This document shows positions 8,654 through 16,725 of a stretch of 64,000 bases of DNA, in pieces. The notes beneath the pieces are model-generated. The model made no database searches, had not been told where the DNA came from, and saw only the letters and a list, made by a program, of their open reading frames with translations. Within the stretch, counting starts at the first letter, position 1. Every line of letters starts with the position of its first letter. Location: positions 3,332,001 to 3,396,000 of the forward strand of contig NZ_CP129236.1 of NCBI RefSeq assembly GCF_030413615.1, written 5' to 3'. The position numbers were made by a program, and so were the translations under genes. This DNA is from Planococcus shixiaomingii (lineage in GTDB: Bacteria; Bacillota; Bacilli; Bacillales_A; Planococcaceae).

Positions 8654-9481
8654 ATGACGATGGCTGTCCAAACAAACAATTTGTCTATTGGGTATAACGA
8701 AAACTTATTATTTGAGAATTTGAACTTATCAATCCCGCGCGGCGAAATTTCCGTTTTTGTCGGCAGCAACGGCTGCGGCAAATCAACGCTTCTTCGTTCA
8801 ATCGCACGTTTATTAAAACCGCAAGAAGGTTCGATCCTATTGGAAGGCAAGGAAGTTCACCGGATGTCTTCACGGGAAGTCGCCAAGAAAATGGGCATCT
8901 TGCCGCAATCTCCTGTTTCACCAGAAGGTTTGACGGTCCATGACCTTGTAAAACAAGGCCGTTATCCGCATCAGTCTTGGTTGAAACGCTGGACTGAAGA
9001 AGACACCCAAAAAGTTGAAGCCGCGATGAAAGCAACGCGCGTCGACGAGTTCCGCGACAAACCGGTTGATGAATTATCAGGCGGCCAGCGCCAACGCGCA
9101 TGGATCGCGATGACACTCGCGCAAGACACTGACATCATCCTGTTGGACGAACCGACCACTTATCTGGATATGACGCATCAAATTGAAATTCTCGACCTTT
9201 TATTCGAATTGAATGAAGTGCATGGCCGTACAATCATCATGGTGCTTCATGATTTGAACTTGGCTTCCCGCTATGCCCACAACATTATCGCCATCAAAGA
9301 CGGCGAAGTATTCGGACAAGGCACGCCGGAAAATGTCATCAATTGCGATCTGGTCCGTTCCGTATTCGGCATGGAATGCCAAGTTTCAAAAGATCCGCTG
9401 TTCGGAACCCCTCATTGTGTGCCATATGGCAGAGGACGCTGCATCGTTCCAGAACTCCGGGAAGCAAAGCTTGGTTCTTAA
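8654..9481 (+). CDS. iron-siderophore ABC transporter ATPase (FhuC/YusV-like)
   Basis: A 275 aa ABC ATPase that powers the permease encoded divergently. Walker A GSNGCGKST, signature LSGGQRQRAWI and Walker B IILLDEPTTYLD are intact, followed by the H-loop in VLHDLNLA. The C-terminal CQVSKDPLFGTPHCVPYGRGRC is typical of YusV-like ATPases shared by several siderophore systems. GGAGG at 8640-8644 lies 9 nt from the ATG at 8654; an upstream in-frame ATG at 8621 lacks a ribosome site. The next gene begins one base after the stop. Fur boxes lie upstream. Confidence 0.94.
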   Translation: MTMAVQTNNLSIGYNENLLFENLNLSIPRGEISVFVGSNGCGKSTLLRSIARLLKPQEGSILLEGKEVHRMSSREVAKKMGILPQSPVSPEGLTVHDLVKQGRYPHQSWLKRWTEEDTQKVEAAMKATRVDEFRDKPVDELSGGQRQRAWIAMTLAQDTDIILLDEPTTYLDMTHQIEILDLLFELNEVHGRTIIMVLHDLNLASRYAHNIIAIKDGEVFGQGTPENVINCDLVRSVFGMECQVSKDPLFGTPHCVPYGRGRCIVPELREAKLGS

Positions 9482-9482
9482 G

Positions 9483-10127
9483 ATGAAAGAATTAGCACTT
9501 TTTCAAGTGGCTGTGCAAGACGGCGCCACCGGTTTTATGACGGTTCAGGAAGGCATGGACAGCCGTTTCCCTGAATTGTTCTCCGAACTTAGCCAAACAA
9601 CAGAAGCACCAAATAGAGCCGTAGCCTCGTCCATCTTTATGCGGCGCTTCGGCTTTTTTATTACGGCTCAACTATATTTACTGGCTCATGGAAAGATGTG
9701 GGACGGCAAGTTGGAAAACGTTCATATGGTGAAAACTCCGGGCGGCATTTCGTTCGCCGTCGATGAGCAGTTTCTTCGGGAACGGCGAGATGGTGATTTG
9801 GAAACCGTATTGAAAGAATATGCCATGCCAGTCGTCGAAGCGTTCCGAAAAATCGGCCATGTATCAAAACTCATCCTTTGGGAAAACATATGGGGCTATA
9901 GTATCTGGATGTACGGCATGCAGGATTCACCACAAGCCGAGCGCGACGTGGAATCGTTGATGGATGCTGCTCTTTGGCAGCCTGAAATGCGAAAATCGTT
10001 TTTCCATCAATTTTTGGGCGGATGCACTTTTTCCGAAGCGAAAAGCGACTATAAACGCATCACATGCTGTTTGCTGAAAGAAGTGCCGGGCACCGATAAA
10101 TGTCCGTATTGCCCGATGGCAAAATAA
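9483..10127 (+). CDS. FhuF-type [2Fe-2S] ferric-siderophore reductase
   Basis: A 214 aa protein of the FhuF family, which reduces ferric iron released from siderophores in the cytosol. The diagnostic iron-sulfur motif CC-X10-C-X2-C is at the C-terminus (Cys195, 196, 207, 210). The WENIWGYSIWMY stretch near the middle matches the conserved WEN region of this family. The start ATG is 1 nt after the ATPase stop with no strong ribosome site, so translation is probably coupled. The same motif recurs in a second FhuF-like gene 0.7 kb downstream. Confidence 0.88.
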   Translation: MKELALFQVAVQDGATGFMTVQEGMDSRFPELFSELSQTTEAPNRAVASSIFMRRFGFFITAQLYLLAHGKMWDGKLENVHMVKTPGGISFAVDEQFLRERRDGDLETVLKEYAMPVVEAFRKIGHVSKLILWENIWGYSIWMYGMQDSPQAERDVESLMDAALWQPEMRKSFFHQFLGGCTFSEAKSDYKRITCCLLKEVPGTDKCPYCPMAK

Positions 10128-10156
10128 AAACGCTCCGCGGCTGCGGGGCGTTTTTT
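10127..10156 (+). terminator. terminator of the ATPase-fhuF operon
   Basis: AAACGC-CCGC / GCGG-GCGTTTTTT hairpin directly after the stop codon. Confidence 0.88.
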
Positions 10157-10165
10157 GTATAAAAA

Positions 10166-10290
10166 TAACCCGATTAATCATAGAACGATGCGAAGTGATC
10201 ATAAAAACGAATAAATGCTCGTAGACACATCCCAAATGATCATAGGCATTCAAAAACTAATCATAGAACGCCTCAAACCGCTCATAGAAT
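10166..10290. repeat. 21-bp-period array, TCATA(A/G) words
   Basis: TCATA starts at 10178, 10199, 10240, 10261 and 10282, with a variant TCGTA at 10219; intervals are 21, 20, 21, 21, 21. The bases before the word alternate between TGA, TAA and CGC as in the 5345-5470 array. The last unit overlaps the stop codon of the convergent VOC gene. The single 20-bp step breaks any reading frame, which argues against a peptide-coding repeat. Confidence 0.82.
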
Positions 10291-10653
10291 TGTATCCAAA
10301 AACTCCAGCCGGTTGCCGAACGGATCAGAGATGAAAAAGCGGGTGACTCCTGGAATGCTGTCGTCATTTTTTACTTCAATGCCACTTGCTGTTAAGTGTC
10401 GCTGCAGTTGCTCAAAGCCTTTTACTCGAAACGCGGGATGCGCTTTTTTGGCTGGCGAAAACGGTTCTTCTACGCCGACGTGCAGTTGATAAGAGCCGAA
10501 TTCAAACCACGCTCCCCCTCTCCCTTTTAGCGAAACCGGTTTTTCAATACTGTCCATTCCAAGAATGCCGGCATAAAAATCAATAGCCGCTTGCTCGGTG
10601 CCTTTTGGTGCCGCCACTTGTACGTGGTCGATTTTTTCAATAGAAAAATTCAT
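10282..10653 (-). CDS. VOC-superfamily (glyoxalase-like) protein
   Basis: A 123 aa single vicinal-oxygen-chelate domain pair: N-terminal KIDHVQVAAPKGTEQAAIDFYAGILG, then HPAFRV in the middle and DPFGNRLEFLD at the end. Likely metal ligands are the His in DHVQV, the His in HPAFRV and Glu in RLEF. The substrate cannot be read from sequence; relatives act in aldehyde detoxification or antibiotic resistance. A GGGGTGATGAA ribosome site precedes the ATG. It sits between two FhuF-like genes but on the opposite strand, so no link to iron uptake is implied. Confidence 0.85.
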   Translation of the reverse strand: MNFSIEKIDHVQVAAPKGTEQAAIDFYAGILGMDSIEKPVSLKGRGGAWFEFGSYQLHVGVEEPFSPAKKAHPAFRVKGFEQLQRHLTASGIEVKNDDSIPGVTRFFISDPFGNRLEFLDTIL

Positions 10654-10727
10654 TTCATCACCCCTTCTCTTTTAGCATACCCCCTTATAAGTGAAAAGAA
10701 AATGTGATTGTTTTTATCCTACTTCAT

Positions 10728-10742
10728 AAGTAATGCTTATCA
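10728..10742 (+). promoter_or_regulatory. Fur-like box before second fhuF
   Basis: AAGTAATGCTTATCA matches 10 of 14 informative positions of the 7-1-7 Fur consensus and lies about 50 nt before the gene. Confidence 0.55.
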
Positions 10743-10793
10743 CTTTGCAAAAAATGTAATTTTCCCGTAGCATAAACTAAAAAGGACTGGTTT

Positions 10794-11477
10794 GTGATGG
10801 TTTTTTCTCCTCAACTGAAATATGCGCTCGCTTCCCATTCGGTCACTGTTGATCGGCCACCGTCGCAACCTTTATCATCGGATTTCGGAACATTGGTCGA
10901 TGAACTTAAACGATGGAGCGGCACTGATAATGACGGAGTGGCTGCCTCTTATTTCTTCCGCCAATATGCGCTATTCATTTCGGCACAATTTGACTTGATA
11001 ACAAACCATAACGGCTATTTCGCTTGTTCCTGGCAAGAGCTGCAATTTGACCGAATCCACAATTACGGCTTTAATCTGCTGCAAACGCATGTAGAATCTC
11101 GCTACTTTCTTGCCGTTTCACCCGAAAACCGTTTTCAAGCTATGCACTGGGTTCTGCACAAACAAACGGATGAGTTTATTGCTGAATTTCGCAAGCACGC
11201 AAAAATCTCCCCCATCACTCTATGGGAAAACATTCTCGGCTCACTTTTGTGGTTTTATGCCAGTGTTGAAAAGCGCCAGCCGCGAAGAGCTGCCGAAGAT
11301 ATGGAATGGCTGCTTGAACCAGTGAACTGGCATCCCATCAAAACTTCTTATATGGAGAAGCTGATTGGCTCCCAATCGTTGCAACGGGCCATATCGAGTC
11401 CTCTTCGAAAAACATGCTGCTTGTATAAAGAATTGCCTCATTTCGAAACTTGTACATTCTGTCCAAATCCCAATTAA
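10794..11477 (+). CDS. second FhuF-type [2Fe-2S] protein
   Basis: A 227 aa FhuF-family protein with the terminal CC-X10-C-X2-C cluster motif (Cys208, 209, 220, 223 from the GTG start) and the middle motif TLWENILGSLLWFY. It is clearly diverged from the first FhuF-like gene of the window, so it is an old paralogue or specific to a different siderophore. AAAGGA lies 7 nt before the GTG at 10794 and 10 nt before the ATG at 10797; either may be used. A Fur-like box upstream supports iron regulation. It is a single-gene unit ending in a bidirectional hairpin. Confidence 0.82.
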   Translation: MMVFSPQLKYALASHSVTVDRPPSQPLSSDFGTLVDELKRWSGTDNDGVAASYFFRQYALFISAQFDLITNHNGYFACSWQELQFDRIHNYGFNLLQTHVESRYFLAVSPENRFQAMHWVLHKQTDEFIAEFRKHAKISPITLWENILGSLLWFYASVEKRQPRRAAEDMEWLLEPVNWHPIKTSYMEKLIGSQSLQRAISSPLRKTCCLYKELPHFETCTFCPNPN

Positions 11478-11510
11478 AAATGCCTTAGCAAGATGCTAAG
11501 GCATTTTCTT
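11475..11510. terminator. bidirectional terminator fhuF-2 / VLRF1 gene
   Basis: AAATGCCTTAGCA ... TGCTAAGGCATTTT hairpin between convergent genes. Confidence 0.88.
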
Positions 11511-12355
11511 TAGGCCAAATTCTCGAACACTTCGTGAAGAATCTGGCTTGGAGAACTATTGGTTAAGTTTTTCGTTAAGCAGCTTGCCGGTTTTGTGGAC
11601 AGTACCTTTGAAAATGCTTTGGCATGCTCCGCTTCTCCAACAATATGGATTTCATCCCAATGGCGTTCTTTTTTCATTTTTTCAATTTCGTTTGCTTTTT
11701 CTTTATAGAAACGTTCTAAGTTCTCTTTTATCCGCCAGTTAAAGTCATCCGCCGCGCTGCCGGAGTTTCCACCGACATGGCTGGCACCTCCGAACGCGCC
11801 TGTATTGCCGCCGGCTGTAGAAACACCAGAGTGAACGCCTTTTTGTTCATTCCAAAAATCGAGTCCCGAATCAAATTCATGAAAAATCTCTTCGTTAATA
11901 ATCCCCATCGAGGTATCTAAAATTCGGATTCCTTTCAGGCTCGGCAGTATGACTCCGGCATACGGATAAGCTTTATACATGTACCGCAATTCATCCAGCA
12001 CCGGTGTTGCCTCCCAATGGAAGCTTGTTTTTACTGGAACTTGCACATAGTGGACAAACCAGAGATCTTCGTGCGGCGATGCAAAAATAATGACACCTTT
12101 ATGAAGATCGTTTTGGTGGTCCATAATTTCCCGTTCCACTTTTTTCTTTAATTTTTTGTAGGTATTTATTTCTTTTTCATTTTGAGAAGCCGTTAAATAT
12201 TCCTCTAAACGCTTAAGGCCGTTTTTAAGATGGATTCTCCAAGCACCATTTTGGGCGTTTAAATCTGCAGGGTTGGTATTTAAATATACGCTCAGTACAC
12301 ACCGTTCCTCACAGTTGAAGTTCTTCAATTCCTGGATTTCATTATACAAGATCAT
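11510..12355 (-). CDS. VLRF1-family (Vms1-like, aeRF1-type) protein
   Basis: A 281 aa protein resembling the bacterial archaeo-eukaryotic release-factor-like group (VLRF1; YocB-like in Bacillus). It has an N-terminal alpha/beta domain (CVLSVYLNTNP), a middle domain with VHYVQVPVKTSFHWEATPVL, and a Gly/Ser-rich loop around residues 195-215 at the position where eRF1-like proteins hold their GGQ-type loop; here it reads as repeated GG pairs (STAGGNTGAFGGASHVGG) without a clear GGQ. The role is probably in translation or ribosome rescue under stress; this is inference. Start: AAGGAGG is 11 nt before the ATG at 12355, while the upstream ATG precedes it. A sigma-B promoter lies upstream. Confidence 0.75.
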   Translation of the reverse strand: MILYNEIQELKNFNCEERCVLSVYLNTNPADLNAQNGAWRIHLKNGLKRLEEYLTASQNEKEINTYKKLKKKVEREIMDHQNDLHKGVIIFASPHEDLWFVHYVQVPVKTSFHWEATPVLDELRYMYKAYPYAGVILPSLKGIRILDTSMGIINEEIFHEFDSGLDFWNEQKGVHSGVSTAGGNTGAFGGASHVGGNSGSAADDFNWRIKENLERFYKEKANEIEKMKKERHWDEIHIVGEAEHAKAFSKVLSTKPASCLTKNLTNSSPSQILHEVFENLA

Positions 12356-12396
12356 GCATTCATCATCCTCCTTAAATTCCATCCTTGTTATACTGA

Positions 12397-12421
12397 ATAC
12401 CCCAAGACCTCTTCTCTAAAC
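12397..12421 (-). promoter_or_regulatory. sigma-B promoter of the VLRF1 gene
   Basis: On the minus strand GTTTAG, a 13-nt spacer, then GGGTAT; this fits the sigma-B consensus GTTTAA-N12-15-GGGTAT with one mismatch. It is 41 nt before the start codon. Confidence 0.8.
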
Positions 12422-12451
12422 GACTTCTCTATTCTTTTTGAAGATTCCGAC

Positions 12452-12477
12452 GTTTAAAAAAATATTTAGGTGGTAAA
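12452..12477 (+). promoter_or_regulatory. sigma-B-like promoter of the DUF3243 gene
   Basis: GTTTAA, 14-nt spacer, GGTAAA, 38 nt before the start codon. The -35 is perfect; the -10 is weaker. It is divergent from the sigma-B promoter of the neighbouring gene. Confidence 0.55.
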
Positions 12478-12515
12478 CAGAGAATGCAACAAAACTTAAA
12501 GGAGTGTGTTAAAAG

Positions 12516-12824
12516 ATGGAAAACGTTGATAAAAAAGTAGAAGAAAAATTACGGACCTTTGACGACGAGAAGAAAGACGAAATTCTAGCCAATTTTAATC
12601 ACTTTAAACAGTATTTGCACGGAAAAGTCGAAATCGGTGAAAAAATGGGGTTGAGTGAAGAACGCCTCGCACAGATCACGGAAAAAGTAGCTTCTTATTT
12701 AGCAAAACATGAAGAACCGAAAAACCGCGAAGAATACCTGTTACAGGAATTGTGGAAAGTCGGCGACAAAGAAGAACAGCATATGCTAGCACACATGCTT
12801 TTAAAATTAGTTAAACAAGAATAA
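12516..12824 (+). CDS. DUF3243-family protein (YmfJ-like)
   Basis: A 102 aa, charged, all-helical cytosolic protein. The pattern FNHFKQYLHGKVEIGEKMGLSEERLAQITEKVASYLA, followed by NREEYLLQELWKVGDKEEQHMLAHMLLKLV, identifies the family, which is widespread in Bacillales and of unknown function. The ribosome site AAAGGAGTG lies 10 nt before the ATG. A sigma-B-like promoter is upstream, so it may be stress induced. Confidence 0.88.
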   Translation: MENVDKKVEEKLRTFDDEKKDEILANFNHFKQYLHGKVEIGEKMGLSEERLAQITEKVASYLAKHEEPKNREEYLLQELWKVGDKEEQHMLAHMLLKLVKQE

Positions 12825-12887
12825 AAAGAAATAATATTTATGAGACTGACATCCTGTAGGCCTCAATCAAACATTAACAGGATAAGA

Positions 12888-12922
12888 AAAAACGGCCTTC
12901 CTTAATAGGAAGGCCGTTTTTC
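12888..12922. terminator. bidirectional terminator DUF3243 / MFS
   Basis: AAAAACGGCCTTCC / GGAAGGCCGTTTTT hairpin immediately past the MFS stop codon; the long stem overlaps the last codons of the MFS gene. Confidence 0.88.
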
Positions 12923-14170
12923 AAATAGACGGAACATGAGAAGATAAACAAAACCGCTGGCGACAGCGAACAGACCGAGAAGAGCGAAAGTCCACCCAAA
13001 TCCGAACCATAAAGTCATTGGGATGGATATCGGCGCAATCATCCGTCCGATTGTATAGCGCATGCTGGCAGCTGCGAAGTATTGGCCACGCATATCTTCA
13101 GGTGCTAACTTTGTAATAAAGCTTTGCTGCAACCCGACTACCATTAATTCAGCAAACGTGAAAATCCCCATTGCCAAGACTAATACCCAAAAGATTGACG
13201 TTGTTGGGAATATCCACATTGCGACTCCGTAAAGAAAAGCCGACATGAAAAACACCCATTTCTCCTGGAACTTCGTCATCCAACGTGTAATGAATACAGT
13301 AAATAGTGCAACAAGCAAACCATTCTCGGCCAACAAAAACCCAAAGGAAGTCTCTCCGGTTACATTCCATTCCCAGTCGAATAGTGATGCTACTGTTTGT
13401 ACATCAATATGTTCTTTCAAATATACCGGAATAAGCAAATCCAATTGCATAAACGTTTGGGCTCCTAAAATCCCCGCAATAATAAACAGTAAAAACAGCC
13501 GGTCTTTAAAAATCAAACCATATTCACGAAACTGTTTCCCCACTGCTCCAATCACGCCAGTTGATGCTTCGTTTTCCCACTTATCTTTCATTTTTTGCGA
13601 TAAAGTTTCATTGGTATATAAACGTAGCACCAATCCAAGGATCATCGAAACCACTGCTACAGCAAGCAGCAACTCAAAACGGAAAGAGAAAAACAACACG
13701 GCTCCAGCAAGCGGTCCTACAACTACTGCTATGTTTAATGTGGTATAAAAAATAGCAAAAACATCGCTCCGATATTTCTCAGGAATAACATCCGCAATCA
13801 TTGCCTGGCTTGCCGGCCAGTAAAGCGAGCTGCACATTCCAACTAGCGTAAAAGCAACAAATCCCAGTACGGGCGACTCTAGCCATGGGGAATTCGCAAA
13901 AGCAAATACCAGGAATGCGGCCCCTTGGGCAAGCGATGAAATCATCAGCATTTGCCGCCGCCCGAAGCGATCCGCGCAATATCCCCCCACTAGATTTGCA
14001 GCTACAGAAAAGACCTGTGAAATGATAAGCAGTAATCCCGCTGTCCCTTTTCCGAATTCTTCAGCAAAGTAAATCGCCAAAAACGGAAAGACCATCCAAT
14101 AACTTGTATTCATAAAAAATTCGCCTACTAGGCGAACTTTTAAACTTTGATCCCAATCTCTGATTCTCAT
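12902..14170 (-). CDS. MFS transporter, multidrug-exporter type
   Basis: A 422 aa inner-membrane protein with about twelve hydrophobic segments. The loop 2-3 signature GGYCADRFGRRQMLM is the canonical MFS motif A, and PASQAMIADVIPEKYRSDVFAI is the DHA1-type stretch after helix 4. By family it is a drug/H+ antiporter, substrate unknown. A long extracellular loop (DVQTVASLFDWEWNVTGETSFG) lies between helices 7 and 8. It is a single-gene unit with a weak GCGGGGAAA ribosome site. Confidence 0.88.
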   Translation of the reverse strand: MRIRDWDQSLKVRLVGEFFMNTSYWMVFPFLAIYFAEEFGKGTAGLLLIISQVFSVAANLVGGYCADRFGRRQMLMISSLAQGAAFLVFAFANSPWLESPVLGFVAFTLVGMCSSLYWPASQAMIADVIPEKYRSDVFAIFYTTLNIAVVVGPLAGAVLFFSFRFELLLAVAVVSMILGLVLRLYTNETLSQKMKDKWENEASTGVIGAVGKQFREYGLIFKDRLFLLFIIAGILGAQTFMQLDLLIPVYLKEHIDVQTVASLFDWEWNVTGETSFGFLLAENGLLVALFTVFITRWMTKFQEKWVFFMSAFLYGVAMWIFPTTSIFWVLVLAMGIFTFAELMVVGLQQSFITKLAPEDMRGQYFAAASMRYTIGRMIAPISIPMTLWFGFGWTFALLGLFAVASGFVYLLMFRLFEKRPSY

Positions 14171-14222
14171 GTTTTTCCCCGCGTTCTTTAAACTTCCCCA
14201 AGCCCCTCAGCTTGCGATTCTA

Positions 14223-16346
14223 TCATTCAATCAATTCTAACAGTTTATAACTTAAACAAATATCAATCATCAGCTCTTTACGTTCTTTCGCAAATTGGAT
14301 CGCAACCCGCTCATGGTCACGTTCAACGATCTTTCCTGCTCCGAAAACGCGATGGCGGACTTTTGCGCCTTCCACTAGCACATCATCCTGTTGTACGGCA
14401 TTCGGATTGTCCGGAACTTTCACCTTAACCGGCGTCTTCGGAACGGCAGATTGTTTCGTAGTCGTTTTAACCGGCACCACGATGTCCCGGACTTCAGCCA
14501 TAAAACGGGATTCACTGCCATAGCTGATCAATTCCAAATGGTTTTTTGCACGGGTCATGCCGACATAAAACAACCGGCGCGCTTCTTCAAGCAGATCCGG
14601 TTTCTCCGCGTCTTCTTCTGTCGGAATGACGCCTTCCACTAGATCGATCATGTAAACCCGCTCAAACTCCAATCCTTTAGAGCTATGGAATGTCGATAAG
14701 GTTAGCATATCATCGGTCTTTTCAGCCTTTGCCTGCTGGGTTACCTGCTCAAGTTCCTTCAAGCGCTTGGCAAACTCCATCATGGATGTGAGCGGTTCGG
14801 CGATTTGTTCAAGTGTAACCAAAATCGACGCTAAATAATCCATCCGCATACCAAATTTTTCAGCCCGGCTCGAAAGCATTTGGTCATAGCCAAGATCTCC
14901 ACGGATAGTCCGGATAACTTTTAGCGGCTTCATCGTTTTTAATTCTTCAAACCACTTTTTCTGTTCCCCTAAAATTTTGATTTGGTAATCCTTCAACGTC
15001 ACATTCAGGTTGATTTCATCAAAAGCGTTTTTATTTGTTGGTTTCATGCGGCTCAACTGCTTTAGCTGCGAACCTGACCAATAGGTATTCGTTTTTGAGG
15101 CGATTTTCGCATATATGTCAATACGCTCAGGCTTCAAGCTGAAGCGCATAAAATTCAGCATATCTTCTACGATCCAATGAGAGAAAAAGCGGTTGTCCGC
15201 ATCTTTCATATAAAATGGAATGCCGAGGCGGTCCAGTTCACTCATTAATAACGTCGATGATGAATTGTTGCGGTAAAGAATGGCAACATCCCCGAAACTC
15301 GGCAATTTCTGCAATTCTTTTCTTAAATACTTTAGCTGATCTTCTTCAGATGGGAGTTTCTTTAAAACAATCGGACTGCCTTCCTCTTGTTTGGTGAACA
15401 TATTCTTATCGTGCCGCTTCTTATTGGACTTAATAAAGACATTAGATGCATCCACGATGTTTTTAGAAGAACGGTAGTTGCGTTCCATTTTCATGATATA
15501 GGCAGTTGGGTACACTTCTTTGAATTTCAGCAAATACGTCGGTTCTGCCGCCCGCCAAGTGTAGATTGACTGATCATCATCCGCCACAACGCATAAGTTT
15601 CTATGGCGGGCGACCAGTTTTTCCACAATTGCATGCTGTACCAATGAAGTGTCCTGGCTTTCATCTGTCATGACATAATCCCATCGCGCTTGGTATTTCG
15701 CCAGAAGCGCCGCATCTTCTTCCAGCGCTTCATTTGCCAGTGTCAGCATATCGTCAAAATCCACTAACCTTGCGTCATAGTTTTCTTTAAATGCTTCATA
15801 CGTTTTCAGAATTTCCACAGCACCGGGAAACGGCCCGTCAAGCTTGCTCCACTCGGTTCTTGGCATCATTTTGTTTTTCACAAAACTGATAAAAGAAGTC
15901 AGCTCATCCAGCTGATCTTCTGTGATTGGTTCATCATTCTCAGTTTGGTACATTTCACGCAATAAGCGTTTCTTATGTAGACCGTTCGTTTCACTGCCTT
16001 CAATCATCACGTAACGTGAGCCTGAAAAATACTCTCGAGTAATCTCAAAAGCCAGGCTATGGATAGTTGAAAAATCAACAGGGGGTTGTTTAGGGAAGAA
16101 GCGTTTGTAGCGTTCGAGCATATCAACGGCTGATGCTTTGCTGAATGTGATTGCTTTAATGCGTTTTGGCGAAACCTTTTTTTCTTCAATCAAATAGCCG
16201 ATTCGCATGATCATAGTTGTCGTTTTCCCTGACCCTGGACATGCCAAAAGCAGCAATGGCCCTTCCGTACGCTCCACCGCTTTTCGCTGAATTTTATTTA
16301 ATTGGACTCCAAGCTCCTGCTGTTTGCGTTCAAAAAATTGGCTCAT
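14223..16346 (-). CDS. UvrD/PcrA-type superfamily I DNA helicase (YjcD-like)
   Basis: A 707 aa 3'-5' helicase of the UvrD/Rep group. Motif I ACPGSGKTTTMI (about residue 35-46), motif II-like FDDMLTLA and MTDESQDTS, motif III DDDQSIYTWR, motif IV ERNYRSSKNI, motif V LSTFHSSKGLEFERVYMID and motif VI EEARRLFYVGMTRAKNHLEL are all present. The C-terminus (VLVEGAKVRHRVFGAGKIVERDHERVAI) is a Tudor-like domain like that at the end of PcrA. It is shorter than PcrA and resembles Bacillus YjcD; the specific repair role is unknown. The gene stands alone with a good ribosome site (GGAGGAATAGTGT). Confidence 0.9.
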   Translation of the reverse strand: MSQFFERKQQELGVQLNKIQRKAVERTEGPLLLLACPGSGKTTTMIMRIGYLIEEKKVSPKRIKAITFSKASAVDMLERYKRFFPKQPPVDFSTIHSLAFEITREYFSGSRYVMIEGSETNGLHKKRLLREMYQTENDEPITEDQLDELTSFISFVKNKMMPRTEWSKLDGPFPGAVEILKTYEAFKENYDARLVDFDDMLTLANEALEEDAALLAKYQARWDYVMTDESQDTSLVQHAIVEKLVARHRNLCVVADDDQSIYTWRAAEPTYLLKFKEVYPTAYIMKMERNYRSSKNIVDASNVFIKSNKKRHDKNMFTKQEEGSPIVLKKLPSEEDQLKYLRKELQKLPSFGDVAILYRNNSSSTLLMSELDRLGIPFYMKDADNRFFSHWIVEDMLNFMRFSLKPERIDIYAKIASKTNTYWSGSQLKQLSRMKPTNKNAFDEINLNVTLKDYQIKILGEQKKWFEELKTMKPLKVIRTIRGDLGYDQMLSSRAEKFGMRMDYLASILVTLEQIAEPLTSMMEFAKRLKELEQVTQQAKAEKTDDMLTLSTFHSSKGLEFERVYMIDLVEGVIPTEEDAEKPDLLEEARRLFYVGMTRAKNHLELISYGSESRFMAEVRDIVVPVKTTTKQSAVPKTPVKVKVPDNPNAVQQDDVLVEGAKVRHRVFGAGKIVERDHERVAIQFAKERKELMIDICLSYKLLELIE

Positions 16347-16385
16347 ACACTATTCCTCCGGTTTTAAGTTCTTTCATTTTACCAC

Positions 16386-16415
16386 AAAAAAGGGCTCAAC
16401 TTAATGAGCCCTTTT
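16386..16415. terminator. hairpin upstream of helicase gene, after ywbE region
   Basis: AAAGGGCTC / GAGCCCTTTT hairpin with A and T tracts; as read on the minus strand it ends ywbE transcription before the helicase gene. Confidence 0.82.
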
Positions 16416-16442
16416 GCTTTAAATTTCGTTTTCCTAAATTTT

Positions 16443-16643
16443 TTATTTGGAACTTAATATTTCACAAACCCGGCCGACTTGGCCATCTTCCAGTCGTACT
16501 TTAATGCCATGGGGATGCGTCGCTGAATTGGTCAGCAAATCTTTCACCACTCCACGGGTTTTCTTGCCAGTGCGCTGATCTTGCTTCAAAATGACGTTCA
16601 CTTCTAATCCGGGTTTTACATCGCTTCTTTTTTTGCCGTCCAT
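16443..16643 (-). CDS. ywbE: YwbE-family small protein
   Basis: A 66 aa beta-rich protein: SDVKPGLEVNVILKQDQRTGKKTRGVVKDLLT, then HPHGIKVRLEDGQVGRV. This is the YwbE family, an SH3-like fold of unknown function found throughout Bacillales. The AGGAGG ribosome site 7 nt before the ATG at 16643 fixes the start; a longer reading would lack a site. It is a single-gene unit between two hairpins. Confidence 0.9.
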   Translation of the reverse strand: MDGKKRSDVKPGLEVNVILKQDQRTGKKTRGVVKDLLTNSATHPHGIKVRLEDGQVGRVCEILSSK

Positions 16644-16686
16644 CTCATTACCTCCTGCTTTTCTTCTATCATATCGTAAAAAACGC

Positions 16687-16711
16687 AAAAAAGCGGGGAA
16701 TCCCCCGCTTT
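16687..16711 (-). terminator. terminator of the stress-protein gene
   Basis: AAAGCGGGGG / CCCCGCTTTTTT on the minus strand, 15 nt past the stop of the upstream gene. Confidence 0.85.
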
Positions 16712-16725
16712 GACTGTGAGTTCAA

